DNA of 55,222 bases, taken from positions 1-55,222 of the forward strand of contig NZ_MUMI01000001.1 in assembly GCF_002155975.1 (NCBI RefSeq), written 5' to 3'. The translations under genes and the position numbers were made by a program. The stretch is from Amycolatopsis kentuckyensis. GTDB lineage: Bacteria > Actinomycetota > Actinomycetes > Mycobacteriales > Pseudonocardiaceae. Position 1 is the first letter of the stretch; each line of letters begins with the position of its first letter. The notes under the pieces are model-generated. The model was not told the origin of the DNA, did no database searches, and worked only from the letters and a program-made list of their open reading frames with translations. Of this stretch, positions 14,600 through 22,669 are shown one piece after another.

Positions 14600-15997
14600 G
14601 TGGAGAAGCACGCGCTCAGGTGGTGGGCACTGGCGGTCGCGGTTCTCGCGGTGCTGGTGGACATGATCGACAACCAGATCGTCGCGGTGGCCCTGCCGAC
14701 CATCCGGCGGGAGCTCGGCACCGGCGAGGCCGCGCTGCAGTGGATTTCGGCCGGGTACGCGCTGGGCTTCGCGCTCACGCTGATCACCGGCGGCCGGCTG
14801 GGTGATCGCCACGGGCCGAAGAAGCTGTTCGTGGCCGGCATGCTCGTGTTCACGGCGGCCTCGCTCGCCGCCGGGCTCGCCGGGCACGTCGGCGTGCTGA
14901 TCGCCGCGCGCGTGGTGCAGGGCGTCGGATCCGGGCTGATGGTGCCGCAGGTGCTGTCGTTCGTCCACGCGGAGTTCGACGAGCGGGAGCGCCCGAAGGC
15001 GATGGCCTGGTACGCGGCCGCGTTCCCGGTCGGCGGGCTCGCCGGGCCGCTGCTGGGCGGCGCGCTGACCGAGGCCGACCTGTTCGGCACCGGCTGGCGG
15101 GCGATCTTCCTGGTGAACCTGCCGATCGGCGTGCTCGCGCTGGCCGGCGCGCTGGTCACCATGCCGGCCCGTCCGGGGTTCGTCCGGCACCGGATGGACC
15201 CCGTCGGGCTGGGGCTGCTGACCGCCGCGCTGTTCGCCGTGTTCTACCCGCTGGTGCAGGGGCGCGAGCTGGGCTGGCCGGCGTGGTCGATCGTGCTGCC
15301 GGTGGCGGCCGTCCCGCTGGCCGGCGTGTTCGCGTGGCACCAGCGGCGCCAGTTCCGCCGTGGCGGGGAACCGCTGCTCCCGCCGGACCTGCTGCGGCAG
15401 GTGGCCGGCAGCCAGGCCGTCCTGCTCTGCGTCAACACCGGCGTCGGCGTCTTTTTCGTCCTGACGCTGCACCTGCAGGTCGGGCTCGGGTTCACGCCGT
15501 GGGAAGCGGCTTTGACGTTCGCGCCGTCGACGCTCGGCATCGTCGTGGGCAACGTCCTGGCCATGCGCCTGGCCCCGAAGTTCGGCCGGGTGTTCACTGC
15601 CGGCGCCGTCGCCGTGGTGCTGGCGGGGCTGGTGCTGCTCGCCGTCCTGGTGTCGCAGGGGGACTCCGCGCTGAGCGGCTGGGCGTTGGTGGTGCCCGTG
15701 ATCGCCGTCGGGCTGGGCATGGGCGCGGTGCTGAACTCGCTGTTCGCCGCGTCGATGGCGGGGATCCGGCCCGAGCGGGCCGGCGCGGCGTCCGGCGTCG
15801 TGAACACGACCGTCCAGCTCGGCACGGCGACCGGGATCGCCTTGTTCGGCACGGTCTTCTTCGCCCGGCTGGACGGCGGATCCGCGACGGCGACGGCGAG
15901 CGCGCTGGTGGTCAGCGCCGGGGTGCTCGTGCTGGGCCTCCTCCTGACGGCGGCGCTGCCTCAACCGTCTGTTCGGCAGAGTCATGCGGTTGGTTGA
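14600..15997 (+). CDS. MFS drug-efflux transporter (DHA2 type, 14 TM)
   Basis: 465 residues from GTG 14600, with GGAGAGG six bases upstream. Hydrophobic segments run through the whole chain, about 14 in all. The DHA motifs are visible: the first helix AVAVLAVLVDMIDNQIVAVALP, motif A in GGRLGDRHGPKKLF (about residues 67-80), and motif C in WYAAAFPVGGLAGPLLGG (about 135-153). The family exports drugs and dyes by proton antiport. The gene ends 14 bases before tetR on the same strand, with a shared 13-bp motif in front of each, the usual arrangement of a substrate-induced efflux pump and its repressor. Confidence 0.92.
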   Translation: MEKHALRWWALAVAVLAVLVDMIDNQIVAVALPTIRRELGTGEAALQWISAGYALGFALTLITGGRLGDRHGPKKLFVAGMLVFTAASLAAGLAGHVGVLIAARVVQGVGSGLMVPQVLSFVHAEFDERERPKAMAWYAAAFPVGGLAGPLLGGALTEADLFGTGWRAIFLVNLPIGVLALAGALVTMPARPGFVRHRMDPVGLGLLTAALFAVFYPLVQGRELGWPAWSIVLPVAAVPLAGVFAWHQRRQFRRGGEPLLPPDLLRQVAGSQAVLLCVNTGVGVFFVLTLHLQVGLGFTPWEAALTFAPSTLGIVVGNVLAMRLAPKFGRVFTAGAVAVVLAGLVLLAVLVSQGDSALSGWALVVPVIAVGLGMGAVLNSLFAASMAGIRPERAGAASGVVNTTVQLGTATGIALFGTVFFARLDGGSATATASALVVSAGVLVLGLLLTAALPQPSVRQSHAVG

Positions 15998-16005
15998 CGT
16001 ATAGT
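15987..16005 (+). promoter_or_regulatory. tetR promoter, probably leaderless, with operator motif
   Basis: CGGTTGGTTGACG at 15987-15999 repeats the motif in front of the MFS gene. It is followed by TATAGT (16000-16005), which sits six bases before GTG 16012. Transcription would begin at or very near the start codon, giving a leaderless message. A repressor bound at the motif would cover the -10. Confidence 0.5.
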
Positions 16006-16011
16006 CGCGGC

Positions 16012-16644
16012 GTGACCGCGTCGAAGCCCCGCCGTTCGCCGAAGCCCCAGGAGCGCCAACGGGATCCGGAGCGCACCCGCCGGCTGATCCTGGAGGCGGC
16101 GGGCGCGGAGTTCGCGGCGAAGGGCTACGCCGGCGCGCGGATCGCGGCGATCGCGGCGCGGGCCGGGGTGAACCAGCAGCTGATCTCGTACTACTTCGAC
16201 GGCAAGGAAGGCCTGTACCGGGCGATGTCGGAGGGGTGGGGCGAGCGGCAGAGCGAACTGATGGCGCCGGACCTGCCGCTGTCCGAACAGGTCCGCCGGA
16301 TGGCCCTGGAGACACTGGCGAGCCGCGACGGCGTCCGGCTGCTGGCGTGGTCGGGGCTGGAGTACGAGGGCCCGGACACCGACCCCGACCACGCGCCGCG
16401 GACGCAGCGCCTGACGGGGACGGTGGCCCAGCTCGAGGCCCTGAAGGCCGAGGGCCGCTTGCCGGATTGGGTCGACCCGGAGTGCCTGACGGTCCTCGTG
16501 ATGGCGGCGGCGATGGCCCCGGTGACACTGCCGCACGTGGTGGACGGGCTGACCGGGACGGAGGCGGACTCGCCCGAGTTCGTCCGGCGGTACGCCGACC
16601 AGCTGGCCCGGCTGATCGAGCACCTGGAGTCCACCGGCGGTTAG
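16012..16644 (+). CDS. TetR/AcrR-family transcriptional regulator
   Basis: 210 residues from GTG 16012, consistent with the leaderless promoter. The basic N-terminus (RRSPKPQERQRDPERTRR) precedes the TetR helix-turn-helix: ILEAAGAEFAAKGYAGARIAAIAARAGVNQQLISYYFDGKEGLY, about residues 24-67. The remainder is the variable ligand-binding domain, ending HLESTGG. Probable local repressor of the MFS pump. Its stop overlaps the stop of the convergent small secreted-peptide gene by four bases. Confidence 0.92.
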   Translation: MTASKPRRSPKPQERQRDPERTRRLILEAAGAEFAAKGYAGARIAAIAARAGVNQQLISYYFDGKEGLYRAMSEGWGERQSELMAPDLPLSEQVRRMALETLASRDGVRLLAWSGLEYEGPDTDPDHAPRTQRLTGTVAQLEALKAEGRLPDWVDPECLTVLVMAAAMAPVTLPHVVDGLTGTEADSPEFVRRYADQLARLIEHLESTGG

Positions 16645-16811
16645 TGCGCGACGGGTTCGGCGGCGGCGGTGGAGGTGGACACGGCCGGCCCGGACCCGGG
16701 CGTACCGGCCGGCGCGGCGGGCCCGGCGAGCGCCAGCCCGGCGACCAGCGCGAGCGCGACGATGCCCAGCGCCGTGCGGAGCAGGGCGGAAACGGAACAG
16801 ACGACCATCAT
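16641..16811 (-). CDS. Small secreted or membrane-anchored peptide, 56 residues
   Basis: Starts at ATG 16811, with GAGGAG seven bases upstream; longer in-frame starts lack a ribosome binding site. The chain is a signal-like leader (MMVVCSVSALLRTALGIVALALVAGLALAGPA) and a short Ala/Pro/Ser/Thr tail (PAGTPGSGPAVSTSTAAAEPVAH). Almost nothing remains after an Ala-x-Ala-type cleavage, so the product may be a secreted 20-25-mer or a membrane peptide. No homologue recognised. Its upstream region shares a 15-bp motif, at nearly the same distance, with the micro-peptide gene of the XRE-NB-ARC regulator, suggesting co-regulation. Confidence 0.6.
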   Translation of the reverse strand: MMVVCSVSALLRTALGIVALALVAGLALAGPAAPAGTPGSGPAVSTSTAAAEPVAH

Positions 16812-16921
16812 GGCAGGCTCCTCGGAATTCCCCGGTGAACGGGATTCGGTGGATTTCACGGTGGTTTCGCGAAATTCCGGTCTGCATTGATGGTGCGCGC
16901 CGGAAGCCCGTCGCGACAAGG

Positions 16922-16941
16922 CGTTTCCCGTTGCCGGCAAC
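16922..16941. promoter_or_regulatory. Operator-like motif plus perfect palindrome upstream of the small secreted peptide
   Basis: CGTTTCCCGTTGCCG (16922-16936) differs by one base from CGTTTCCTGTTGCCG at 19810-19824. Overlapping it is the perfect 12-bp palindrome GTTGCCGGCAAC (16930-16941). It lies 111 bases before the start at 16811; the other copy lies 113 bases before the micro-ORF start at 19697. Between about 16812 and 17100 I see no other gene worth supporting. Confidence 0.5.
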
Positions 16942-17143
16942 GTCTTTCCCCAGGAAACACCGGGGCGCGGCGGGGTGCCGCCCGCGGAATTCAATGCGTA
17001 GTCATGACGGCAACCTCACGCTGGATTCGGCTTCCCTGCCGTTGATCGCCGCACCGGAAGCCTTCGCTACCACGACGGGCGCGGTGGCCAGTTAGTGTCC
17101 TGCTTCTGACCCGTTTTTCGCAGGGCAGCCCAGCTGCGGACGC

Positions 17144-17390
17144 CTGGGGTCACTCGCGAGCAAGCAAGTCACCCTCGGTCGCTCGGCGAGCAGGCGCCCC
17201 CGGTCCGCTCGGCAAGCGGGCCGCCCGCGCCACTCGCGAGCAAGCGGGCCATCCCCGGTCACTCGGCAAGCGGGCCGCCCCCGGTCGCTCGCGAGCAAGC
17301 GAGCCGCCCCCCCCGGTCACCCGGCGAGCGGGCCGCCCCCGGTCACTCGGCGAGCGGCCGAGCCGCTCCGGTCACTCCGCGAACGCCGGC
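17144..17390. repeat. Imperfect tandem repeat tract, unit about 26-29 bp, about 8-9 copies
   Basis: Units begin GGTCACTCGG or GGTCGCTCGC and continue CGAGCGGGCCGCCCCC. Copies vary by substitutions and an AAGC insertion, and several contain the palindrome GCTCGCGAGC. The tract is the 3' untranslated region of the XRE-NB-ARC gene (minus strand), and its last unit covers the final codons. On that strand each unit carries GAGTGACC, the same bases as the true gene end, so the array probably grew by duplication of the gene terminus. There are no unique spacers, so it is not CRISPR. Confidence 0.75.
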
Positions 17391-19570
17391 CGGTTGCGGT
17401 ATTCGGCCTCGCCGAGGACCGCCGGGTTGAGCTTGACCCGGTACGCCGCCGCCTCCGTCCACCAGCGCTCTGCGCCCTCGCGGTCTCCTCGGGCGGCCGC
17501 CGTGTTGCCCAAGCCCGTCAGGGCCCGGGCGCGCTCGTACTCACTTCCCGCGTCGTCGGCCAGCTCGGCCGCTCGGTGGTAGCCGCTTTCGGACTCCGGC
17601 CAGCGGCCGGCGCGGAAGTGGACCCAGGCCTCGCAGTTGACCGACATGGCCCGGTCCACCGGCAGCTGGGCGAGCTCGGCCGCCTCCGCCGCCGCGGCCA
17701 GCGCCTCGGGAAACCGGTCCAGCGCCACCGATGCGAGCGCGATCCCCCGCAGCGCGATCACCACGTTGCGGGTCCGGCCGGTCCGGCGGTACACCGCCAG
17801 CACCGTCGTCAAGTCGGCCAGCGCCGGCTCGGCCTCGCCGCGGTACAACCGGGCCCACGCCAAGCTGGACAACGCGTCGATCGAGCCGCGATCGTCCCGG
17901 GCCAGCTCGAACTCCGCCTGGGCCTGCTGGTGGAAGCGGACCGCGTCGTCGGGGCGGCCCGACTCGATGTGGGCCATGCCCAGGTTGTTGAGGATCATGC
18001 CCGTCGCGCTCGGGTCGGCGGCCGCCCGGGCCGCTTCCAGCGCCCGCTCGTGCGTGCGGATCCACGGTTCGAACAGCTTCTCGCGGAAGAAGAACGCGCG
18101 GAGCACGAACGCCAGCTGCCAGCAGCGGTCGGACAACCCGTGCCGGGCCGCGGAATCGACGATGTCCGCGAGCGTCGGCCACTGCGCGCCCAGCCAGGCG
18201 AGTGCGCCTTCGGCGTCCGAGAACGGCACGTCGGCCGGGGCGGGCAGGCCGGTGGGCGGGCGGAAGCGGTACGGCTCGGCGAGCTCGTCGGCCGCCACCG
18301 TCAGCGCGACCAGGTGCTCGACCAGCCGGCGGACCGCGACTTCGCGGTCGTCCGGCTCCACCTGGGGCAACGCGTGCTTCGCCGCGAAGGTGCGCATCAG
18401 GTCGTGGAGCTCGACGTACCCGCGTTCGTCGCGGACGACCAGGTGCGCGTCGTGCAGCCGGTCGACCAGCCGGTCCGCTTCGCCCGCGTCGAGCCCGGCG
18501 AGCGCTTCGACGGCGCCGGTCTCCGCGGCCGCCGCGGGGTGCAGGGCGAGCAACCCCAGCAGCCGCCGCTGGTCGCCCGGCAGGGCGTCGTACGAGACGG
18601 CGAACGCGCTGGCGACGCTCCGCTCGCCGTCCTCCAGCGCGCCGAGCCGGGTCGTCTCGTCGGCCAGGCGGTCGCGCAGCTTCGCCGCCGTCCAGCCGCC
18701 CGCGATGAACCGGGCGGCGACGATCCGCACCGCGAGCGGCAACTGCCCGCAGTACCGGACGATCTCGGTCGCCACCTCGTCGTCGGCCGGTGCGTGGTCG
18801 CCGGCGACGGACCGCAGCAACCGCACGGAGTCGCCCAGCGGCAGCACCCCGACCGGGAAGTGCCAGGCGTCGTCGAGCGCCGGCAGCCGGCCGCGGCTGG
18901 TCACCAGGATCCGCGACGACGTCTCGCCGTCGGCGATGGCCCGGATCTGCTCGGCGGACCGGACGTTGTCGAGCACGAGGATCATCCGCCGCCCGCGCAG
19001 CTGGTCGCGGACCAGGTTGGCCAGGCCGTCCTCGTCGGCGGGCAGCTGGTCGGCCGAGACGTCCAGCAGGCGCAGCAGCCGGTGCAGGGCTTCGCCGGGC
19101 GACAGCTCGACGGCCCCGGGGGTGTGGCCCCGGAGGTCGAAGAACAGGCAGCCGTCCGGGAACGTGTCCGCGACCTGCCGCGCGGCGGCGACGGCCAGCG
19201 CCGTCTTGCCCGCGCCCGCCATTCCGTGCACCACGCCCACCCGGGCGTCGTCCGGTCCGAGCAGCAGCGCGGAAAGCGCCGCCAGTTCGGTTTCGCGGCC
19301 GACGAAGTACCGGCCGCTGTCCGGCAGCCCGGCGATGCCGCCGGCGCTGCGGCGCGCGGGGAATGCCGATTCCGCGACGAGGGCGAGCAGTTCTCCGCCG
19401 GCCTCCAGCGCCTGGTCGCAGGCCTTGGCGAGGTCGCGGTTCACGCGGACCTTGCCGTTCTCCACCTTGCTGAGGTAGCCCTTGGTGAAATGGACGGACG
19501 CAGCGAGTCCGGTCAGTGACATGCCGACCGACATCCGTCGACGTTTCAATTCCGCTCCAAAGTCCGGCAT
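17372..19570 (-). CDS. XRE-HTH/NB-ARC/TPR transcriptional regulator
   Basis: 732 residues from ATG 19570. N-terminal XRE helix-turn-helix (ELKRRRMSVGMSLTGLAASVHFTKGYLSKVENGKVRVN, about 7-44). NB-ARC NTPase with P-loop GMAGAGKTA at about 116-124, Walker B RRMILVLDNV, GxP motif CGQLPLAVRI, and a winged-helix part ending ELHDLMRTFAAKHAL. From about 500 come TPR-like helical repeats (LNNLGMAHIESGRPDDAVRFHQQA and similar). These STAND regulators stay off until a ligand binds the repeats, then oligomerise with ATP. A 17-residue hydrophobic peptide is encoded 73 bases upstream on the same transcript and could be its ligand. Ends PAFAE within a repeat tract. Confidence 0.9.
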   Translation of the reverse strand: MPDFGAELKRRRMSVGMSLTGLAASVHFTKGYLSKVENGKVRVNRDLAKACDQALEAGGELLALVAESAFPARRSAGGIAGLPDSGRYFVGRETELAALSALLLGPDDARVGVVHGMAGAGKTALAVAAARQVADTFPDGCLFFDLRGHTPGAVELSPGEALHRLLRLLDVSADQLPADEDGLANLVRDQLRGRRMILVLDNVRSAEQIRAIADGETSSRILVTSRGRLPALDDAWHFPVGVLPLGDSVRLLRSVAGDHAPADDEVATEIVRYCGQLPLAVRIVAARFIAGGWTAAKLRDRLADETTRLGALEDGERSVASAFAVSYDALPGDQRRLLGLLALHPAAAAETGAVEALAGLDAGEADRLVDRLHDAHLVVRDERGYVELHDLMRTFAAKHALPQVEPDDREVAVRRLVEHLVALTVAADELAEPYRFRPPTGLPAPADVPFSDAEGALAWLGAQWPTLADIVDSAARHGLSDRCWQLAFVLRAFFFREKLFEPWIRTHERALEAARAAADPSATGMILNNLGMAHIESGRPDDAVRFHQQAQAEFELARDDRGSIDALSSLAWARLYRGEAEPALADLTTVLAVYRRTGRTRNVVIALRGIALASVALDRFPEALAAAAEAAELAQLPVDRAMSVNCEAWVHFRAGRWPESESGYHRAAELADDAGSEYERARALTGLGNTAAARGDREGAERWWTEAAAYRVKLNPAVLGEAEYRNRPAFAE

Positions 19571-19643
19571 GGGTCGATCATCCTGTAATCGGCGAACGGG
19601 GGGAAGGTCCGCCGGCGGCCCGGGCCCGCCGGCGAGGTACTGG

Positions 19644-19697
19644 TCAGCCCAGCAGCGAGACCAGCTGGCCGAGCACGATGACGAGGTGCGTGTGCAT
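19644..19697 (-). CDS. 17-residue hydrophobic micro-peptide MHTHLVIVLGQLVSLLG
   Basis: ATG 19697 is preceded by AAAGGGGAACGCG, a good Shine-Dalgarno at normal spacing, and the reading frame ends at TGA 19644. The peptide lacks any charge apart from the two early His and is nearly all Val/Leu/Ile/Gly. It lies upstream of and on the same strand as the XRE-NB-ARC-TPR gene. In peptide-sensing regulators with TPRs a small peptide gene commonly adjoins the receptor, though usually with an export signal. Too short for family recognition. Alternatives are a leader peptide controlling the regulator or a small membrane toxin-like peptide. Confidence 0.5.
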   Translation of the reverse strand: MHTHLVIVLGQLVSLLG

Positions 19698-19720
19698 CGC
19701 GTTCCCCTTTCCGGATCACC

Positions 19721-19746
19721 GCCGCCGCGGTATATCCCGCGGCGGC
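19721..19746 (-). promoter_or_regulatory. 10-bp perfect hairpin in the leader of the micro-peptide/regulator transcript
   Basis: GCCGCCGCGG (19721-19730) and CCGCGGCGGC (19737-19746) enclose TATATC. No T-run follows in either direction, so it is not a standard terminator. It lies 24 bases upstream of the micro-peptide start and could be a 5'-UTR structure. If the TATACC within it is a -10, it could instead be an operator. Confidence 0.4.
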
Positions 19747-19809
19747 TTCCTTGGTTGCCGAAGGATTTCGGCTGACCAAGCTTGACCCGGCGAATTGCCC
19801 GGCGGCAGA

Positions 19810-19870
19810 CGTTTCCTGTTGCCGCTGAATGGAAATCGCTGACCTGCGGTGTTTCCCGGATCCGGAAACC
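19810..19870. promoter_or_regulatory. Motif cluster between the micro-peptide and the divergent gene
   Basis: CGTTTCCTGTTGCCG (19810-19824) is the second copy of the motif at 16922. Further on, GTTTCCCGGATCCGGAAAC (19851-19869) is a near-perfect palindrome, and a further CCGGAAAC follows directly. A TAGACT (-10 like) at 19914-19919 faces the plus-strand gene. The recurring GTTTCC/GGAAAC halves look like regulator sites. Confidence 0.5.
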
Positions 19871-19950
19871 GCCGGAAACAGGTGACGGCGTCGTGGAGCG
19901 CGGCGAAGGTGGGTAGACTTCCACACAACGACCAAGACGGAGGTGACGGC

Positions 19951-20934
19951 TTGGCTCAGCAGGCGGCCGAAGCGAAGATCAACGCGCTCTCAGCGGAGCT
20001 GAAACTGCTCCGCAAGGGGCTCGGCATCCAAGCGAAGACCCTGCCTGCGCTCGTCGGGGAACAGTTGCGCGAAGTGTGCGGCGTCGACGAAGACGACACG
20101 CCGGGAACGGTTCGCGGCAAGGTGGTCGAAACGCTTCGCCGGCTGATCGAAAAGCTGCCCGAATCGCACCGGCGGACGGCGCGGATCGTCCTGGGTTTCG
20201 GCACCGGCGCGAACGAGCGCTACACCCAGCGCCTCGAACTGCTGGGCACGGGCGCCGACCGGAACGTGCGCACGATGCAGCGGCGCGCCGACGACGTCAT
20301 CTACCTGATCGCGGAGGCCGCGTACGGCGCGCCGTCGCCCTACGGCGGCTCGGCCGTCAGCGACGACGGCCCCTGGCACACGTCGGCGCTGGCGGTCCGG
20401 CTGACCTTGACGGGGGTGGCCGCCGCCGAGGTCTTCGAGACGCGCCGGGTGGTCAGCCACGTCGCCGGGCTCGCCGAGGTCGAGCACGCGATCTCCCTGG
20501 CCCGGCCGGCCAGCACCACCGGCCAGCCGGACCTTTCGGGCCTCGGCATCGACGTCGTCGCCGGCGGCGAGGTGCATTCCGTGCGGATGGTCAGCTCGTC
20601 CCGGGTCGCGTTCAGCCTGCGGCCCCCGCGGCCGCTGGACGCCGGCGACGAGCACGAGTTCTTCTTCCGCATCCGGGTCGACGAGCTGCCGTCGCCGTTC
20701 TACTGCTGCACGCCGGAGTTCCCGTGCGAGAGTTTCGACCTCAACGTCCGGTTCGACCGGCGGCAGCCACCGCAGCGCGTCTGGCGCATCGACGGCGAAT
20801 TCTCCAAGGACGCCCAGGACCCGCTGACCGCGCGCAAGCCGCTCTTCCTCGACAACGCGGGCGAGGTGCACACCGGATTCCGCGACCTGCGGCCCGCACG
20901 GTCCTACGGCGTGGGCTGGCAGCCCGCTTCTTGA
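19951..20934 (+). CDS. Conserved actinobacterial protein of unknown function
   Basis: 327 residues. I chose TTG 19951 because GGAGG at 19939-19943 is well spaced and no ATG or GTG fits; reading further upstream lacks a ribosome binding site. The N-terminal 90 residues are helical (KINALSAELKLLRKGLGIQ...TLRRLIEKLPESHRRTARIVLGF) and are followed by ERYTQRLELLGTGADRNVRTMQRRADDVIYLIAEAAYG. The C-terminal two thirds are beta-rich, with a conserved-looking CCTPEFPCESFDLNVRF. No membrane segment, signal peptide or enzyme motif seen. Divergent from the micro-peptide/XRE-NB-ARC unit, so it may share its control. Function not recognised. Confidence 0.75.
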   Translation: MAQQAAEAKINALSAELKLLRKGLGIQAKTLPALVGEQLREVCGVDEDDTPGTVRGKVVETLRRLIEKLPESHRRTARIVLGFGTGANERYTQRLELLGTGADRNVRTMQRRADDVIYLIAEAAYGAPSPYGGSAVSDDGPWHTSALAVRLTLTGVAAAEVFETRRVVSHVAGLAEVEHAISLARPASTTGQPDLSGLGIDVVAGGEVHSVRMVSSSRVAFSLRPPRPLDAGDEHEFFFRIRVDELPSPFYCCTPEFPCESFDLNVRFDRRQPPQRVWRIDGEFSKDAQDPLTARKPLFLDNAGEVHTGFRDLRPARSYGVGWQPAS

Positions 20935-21119
20935 ACCGCCAGCCGCATCCCCGGGAGCCGGAGCGAACCGGCTGTGCGGTGTCCGCTCCATGCTCCTCCT
21001 CGCCGTGACCGCCACTGTCCACAATGCCGTATCGGGCGGGGGTGGAACGCGACGAAAACCGGACAAGAACTCGACAGCGTCAAACCGGCTCGCCGGCCGC
21101 ATCCGTGCCATCATCGGGC

Positions 21120-21962
21120 ATGGTCACCCGTGAACCCGAGCTCAACAGCGGGGTGCTGCCCGGGAACGTGCGCGCCGACGACTGGATCATGCTGGTGCTC
21201 GCCGCCGGTTCGGTCGGGCTGCTGGGGTTCATGGTGCTCAGCCCGCCCGCGCGGGACATCGGGCTCGTCATCTTCTCCGTCGACTGCGTGATCTGCGGGG
21301 TCTTCCTGCTCGAGTTCCTGTGGCGGTGGCGCAAACGGCGGTGGGCCCGGAAGTTCCTCGTGCGCAACTGGTACGAGCTGTTCGCCATGATCCCGGTCGC
21401 CCACCCCGCCATGACCGCGCACAAGTTCGTCAGCGTCGTGCTGCTGCTCGTGCGGATCGGGCGGGCCGCGGACCGGGCCGTCGGCGAGCAGTTCACCTAC
21501 CGGCTCGTCGACAAGCTCTCCGAGCCGATCGTGAAGGCGATCAAGAAGCCGGTGACCATCGCGGTGCTCGACGAGGTCGTCAAGGTCCTGGAAACCGGCA
21601 ACTACCCGGAGAACCTGGCCAAGTCGCTCGGCGCGCACAAGGACGAGCTGCGCTCGATCATCGCCGAGAAGATCGCCGCGGACCCGCAGCTCGGGAAGCT
21701 CAAGCGGCTGCCCTTCCACGACGAAATCGTGCGCGCCTGCGTCGACACCTCGTTCCGCGTGCTGCTCGAAGTCCTCCTCGACCCGCGGATCGACGACTTC
21801 TTCTCCGCCGTGGTCCGCGAAAACCGGGAGCAGATCCGGCTGGCCGTGCAGCTCGGCCTCAACGAAGTCGACGACGAAGACCAGGAGAAGGTGCTGGGGG
21901 TGCGCACCCAGCGCGCGGCCGCGCACGAGTACGACCGGCTGCACCCGGGCTCACGGCCGTGA
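21120..21962 (+). CDS. Membrane protein with voltage-sensor-like N-terminal helices
   Basis: 280 residues from ATG 21120; no strong Shine-Dalgarno, so the start is moderately certain. Hydrophobic segments at about residues 18-40, 46-66 and 84-116 are separated by arginine-rich turns (WRWRKRRWARKF, LLLVRIGRAADRAV). That pattern recalls S1-S4 of ion-channel-type proteins, but no pore-helix selectivity signature is present. The C-terminal 150 residues are soluble and helical (DEVVKVLETGNYPENLAKSLG, IIAEKIAADPQLGKLKRLPFHDEI). Function unknown. Its 3' end overlaps the convergent MerR gene by 12 bases. Confidence 0.7.
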   Translation: MVTREPELNSGVLPGNVRADDWIMLVLAAGSVGLLGFMVLSPPARDIGLVIFSVDCVICGVFLLEFLWRWRKRRWARKFLVRNWYELFAMIPVAHPAMTAHKFVSVVLLLVRIGRAADRAVGEQFTYRLVDKLSEPIVKAIKKPVTIAVLDEVVKVLETGNYPENLAKSLGAHKDELRSIIAEKIAADPQLGKLKRLPFHDEIVRACVDTSFRVLLEVLLDPRIDDFFSAVVRENREQIRLAVQLGLNEVDDEDQEKVLGVRTQRAAAHEYDRLHPGSRP

Positions 21963-22652
21963 CGCCAGGTACGCGCTGAGCCGGGCGGCCGCGTCGAGCA
22001 TCGCCAGGCCGCGGGCGGTCAGCCGGTCCTGCCAGGTGGCCAAGGCGTCCACCAGCGACTCGGTGCCGCCCGCGGTGCGGACCTGCTCGACCACCGTCGC
22101 GATGTGGTCCAGGGGGTAGCCGCCGCGGCGGAGCAGGTGGGCCAGTTCGGCGTCGCGGATGTCGGCCGCCCGGAAGACCCGGTGGCCGGTGGCCCGGTTC
22201 CGCGAAGGCACCAGGATGCCCGCGCGTTCCCAGGCCCGCACGGTCGCCGCGGTGACGCCGAGGCGGTGCGCGAGCTCGCGGATCGACCAGCCGGTCGCGG
22301 CCGATCCGGGGGTGGGCCCGGTCGTCAGGTGCCCGATCGCCGTGCGGACCGTGTTGAGGGTTTCGCGGTCCCGGAGCAACTGCTCGTGGCCGCGGTCGAC
22401 GAGCGTCAGCGCGCGGGCGAGGTCGTCGTCGTTGACGGCGTGCATGATCCCGCCGGCTGTCGCGTGCCCGTAGGCCGGGACCAGCGCCAAGAACGCCCGG
22501 AGGGCGGCCGCGTGTGCTTCCGTGTAGACCCGGTAGCCGCTCGGCGTGCGGGCCGCCGGCGGGAGGAAGCCGTCCTGTTCGTAGTTGCGGACCGCCTGCG
22601 TGGAGATGCCGTGCTCGCGGGCGAGATCCGCAGGTCTCAACCGAGTCTTCAA
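21951..22652 (-). CDS. MerR-family regulator with two HTH domains (TioE type)
   Basis: 233 residues from TTG 22652 (no ATG/GTG starts early enough to include the first HTH). The first MerR winged helix is RPADLAREHGISTQAVRNYEQDGFLPPAARTPSGYRVY (about 6-44). A second complete MerR HTH is WSIRELAHRLGVTAATVRAWERAGILVPSRNRATGHRVF (about 121-160). The duplicated architecture is that of TioE-like regulators. The start lies only 17 bp from the start of the divergent esterase-like gene, so one operator region must control both. It probably regulates that neighbour. Confidence 0.88.
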   Translation of the reverse strand: MKTRLRPADLAREHGISTQAVRNYEQDGFLPPAARTPSGYRVYTEAHAAALRAFLALVPAYGHATAGGIMHAVNDDDLARALTLVDRGHEQLLRDRETLNTVRTAIGHLTTGPTPGSAATGWSIRELAHRLGVTAATVRAWERAGILVPSRNRATGHRVFRAADIRDAELAHLLRRGGYPLDHIATVVEQVRTAGGTESLVDALATWQDRLTARGLAMLDAAARLSAYLASRP

Positions 22653-22669
22653 GGATACGATTCAACCAC
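22645..22669. promoter_or_regulatory. 17-bp shared divergent promoter of the MerR and esterase-like genes
   Basis: TACGAT (22656-22661) is eight bases before ATG 22670, implying leaderless transcription of the esterase-like gene. Direct repeats TTCAA at 22648-22652 and 22661-22665 flank GGATACGA and overlap this -10. There is no space for separate promoters, so transcription from the two directions must interfere or use sites inside the coding sequences. Confidence 0.45.

Noticed and set aside
16835-17095. An 86-codon plus-strand frame downstream of the TetR gene
   Set aside because: No ribosome binding site, atypical composition, and it crosses the palindrome and motif of the divergent regulatory region.
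17144-17390. Possible CRISPR array
   Set aside because: Units are contiguous and degenerate, with no unique spacers and no cas genes nearby.
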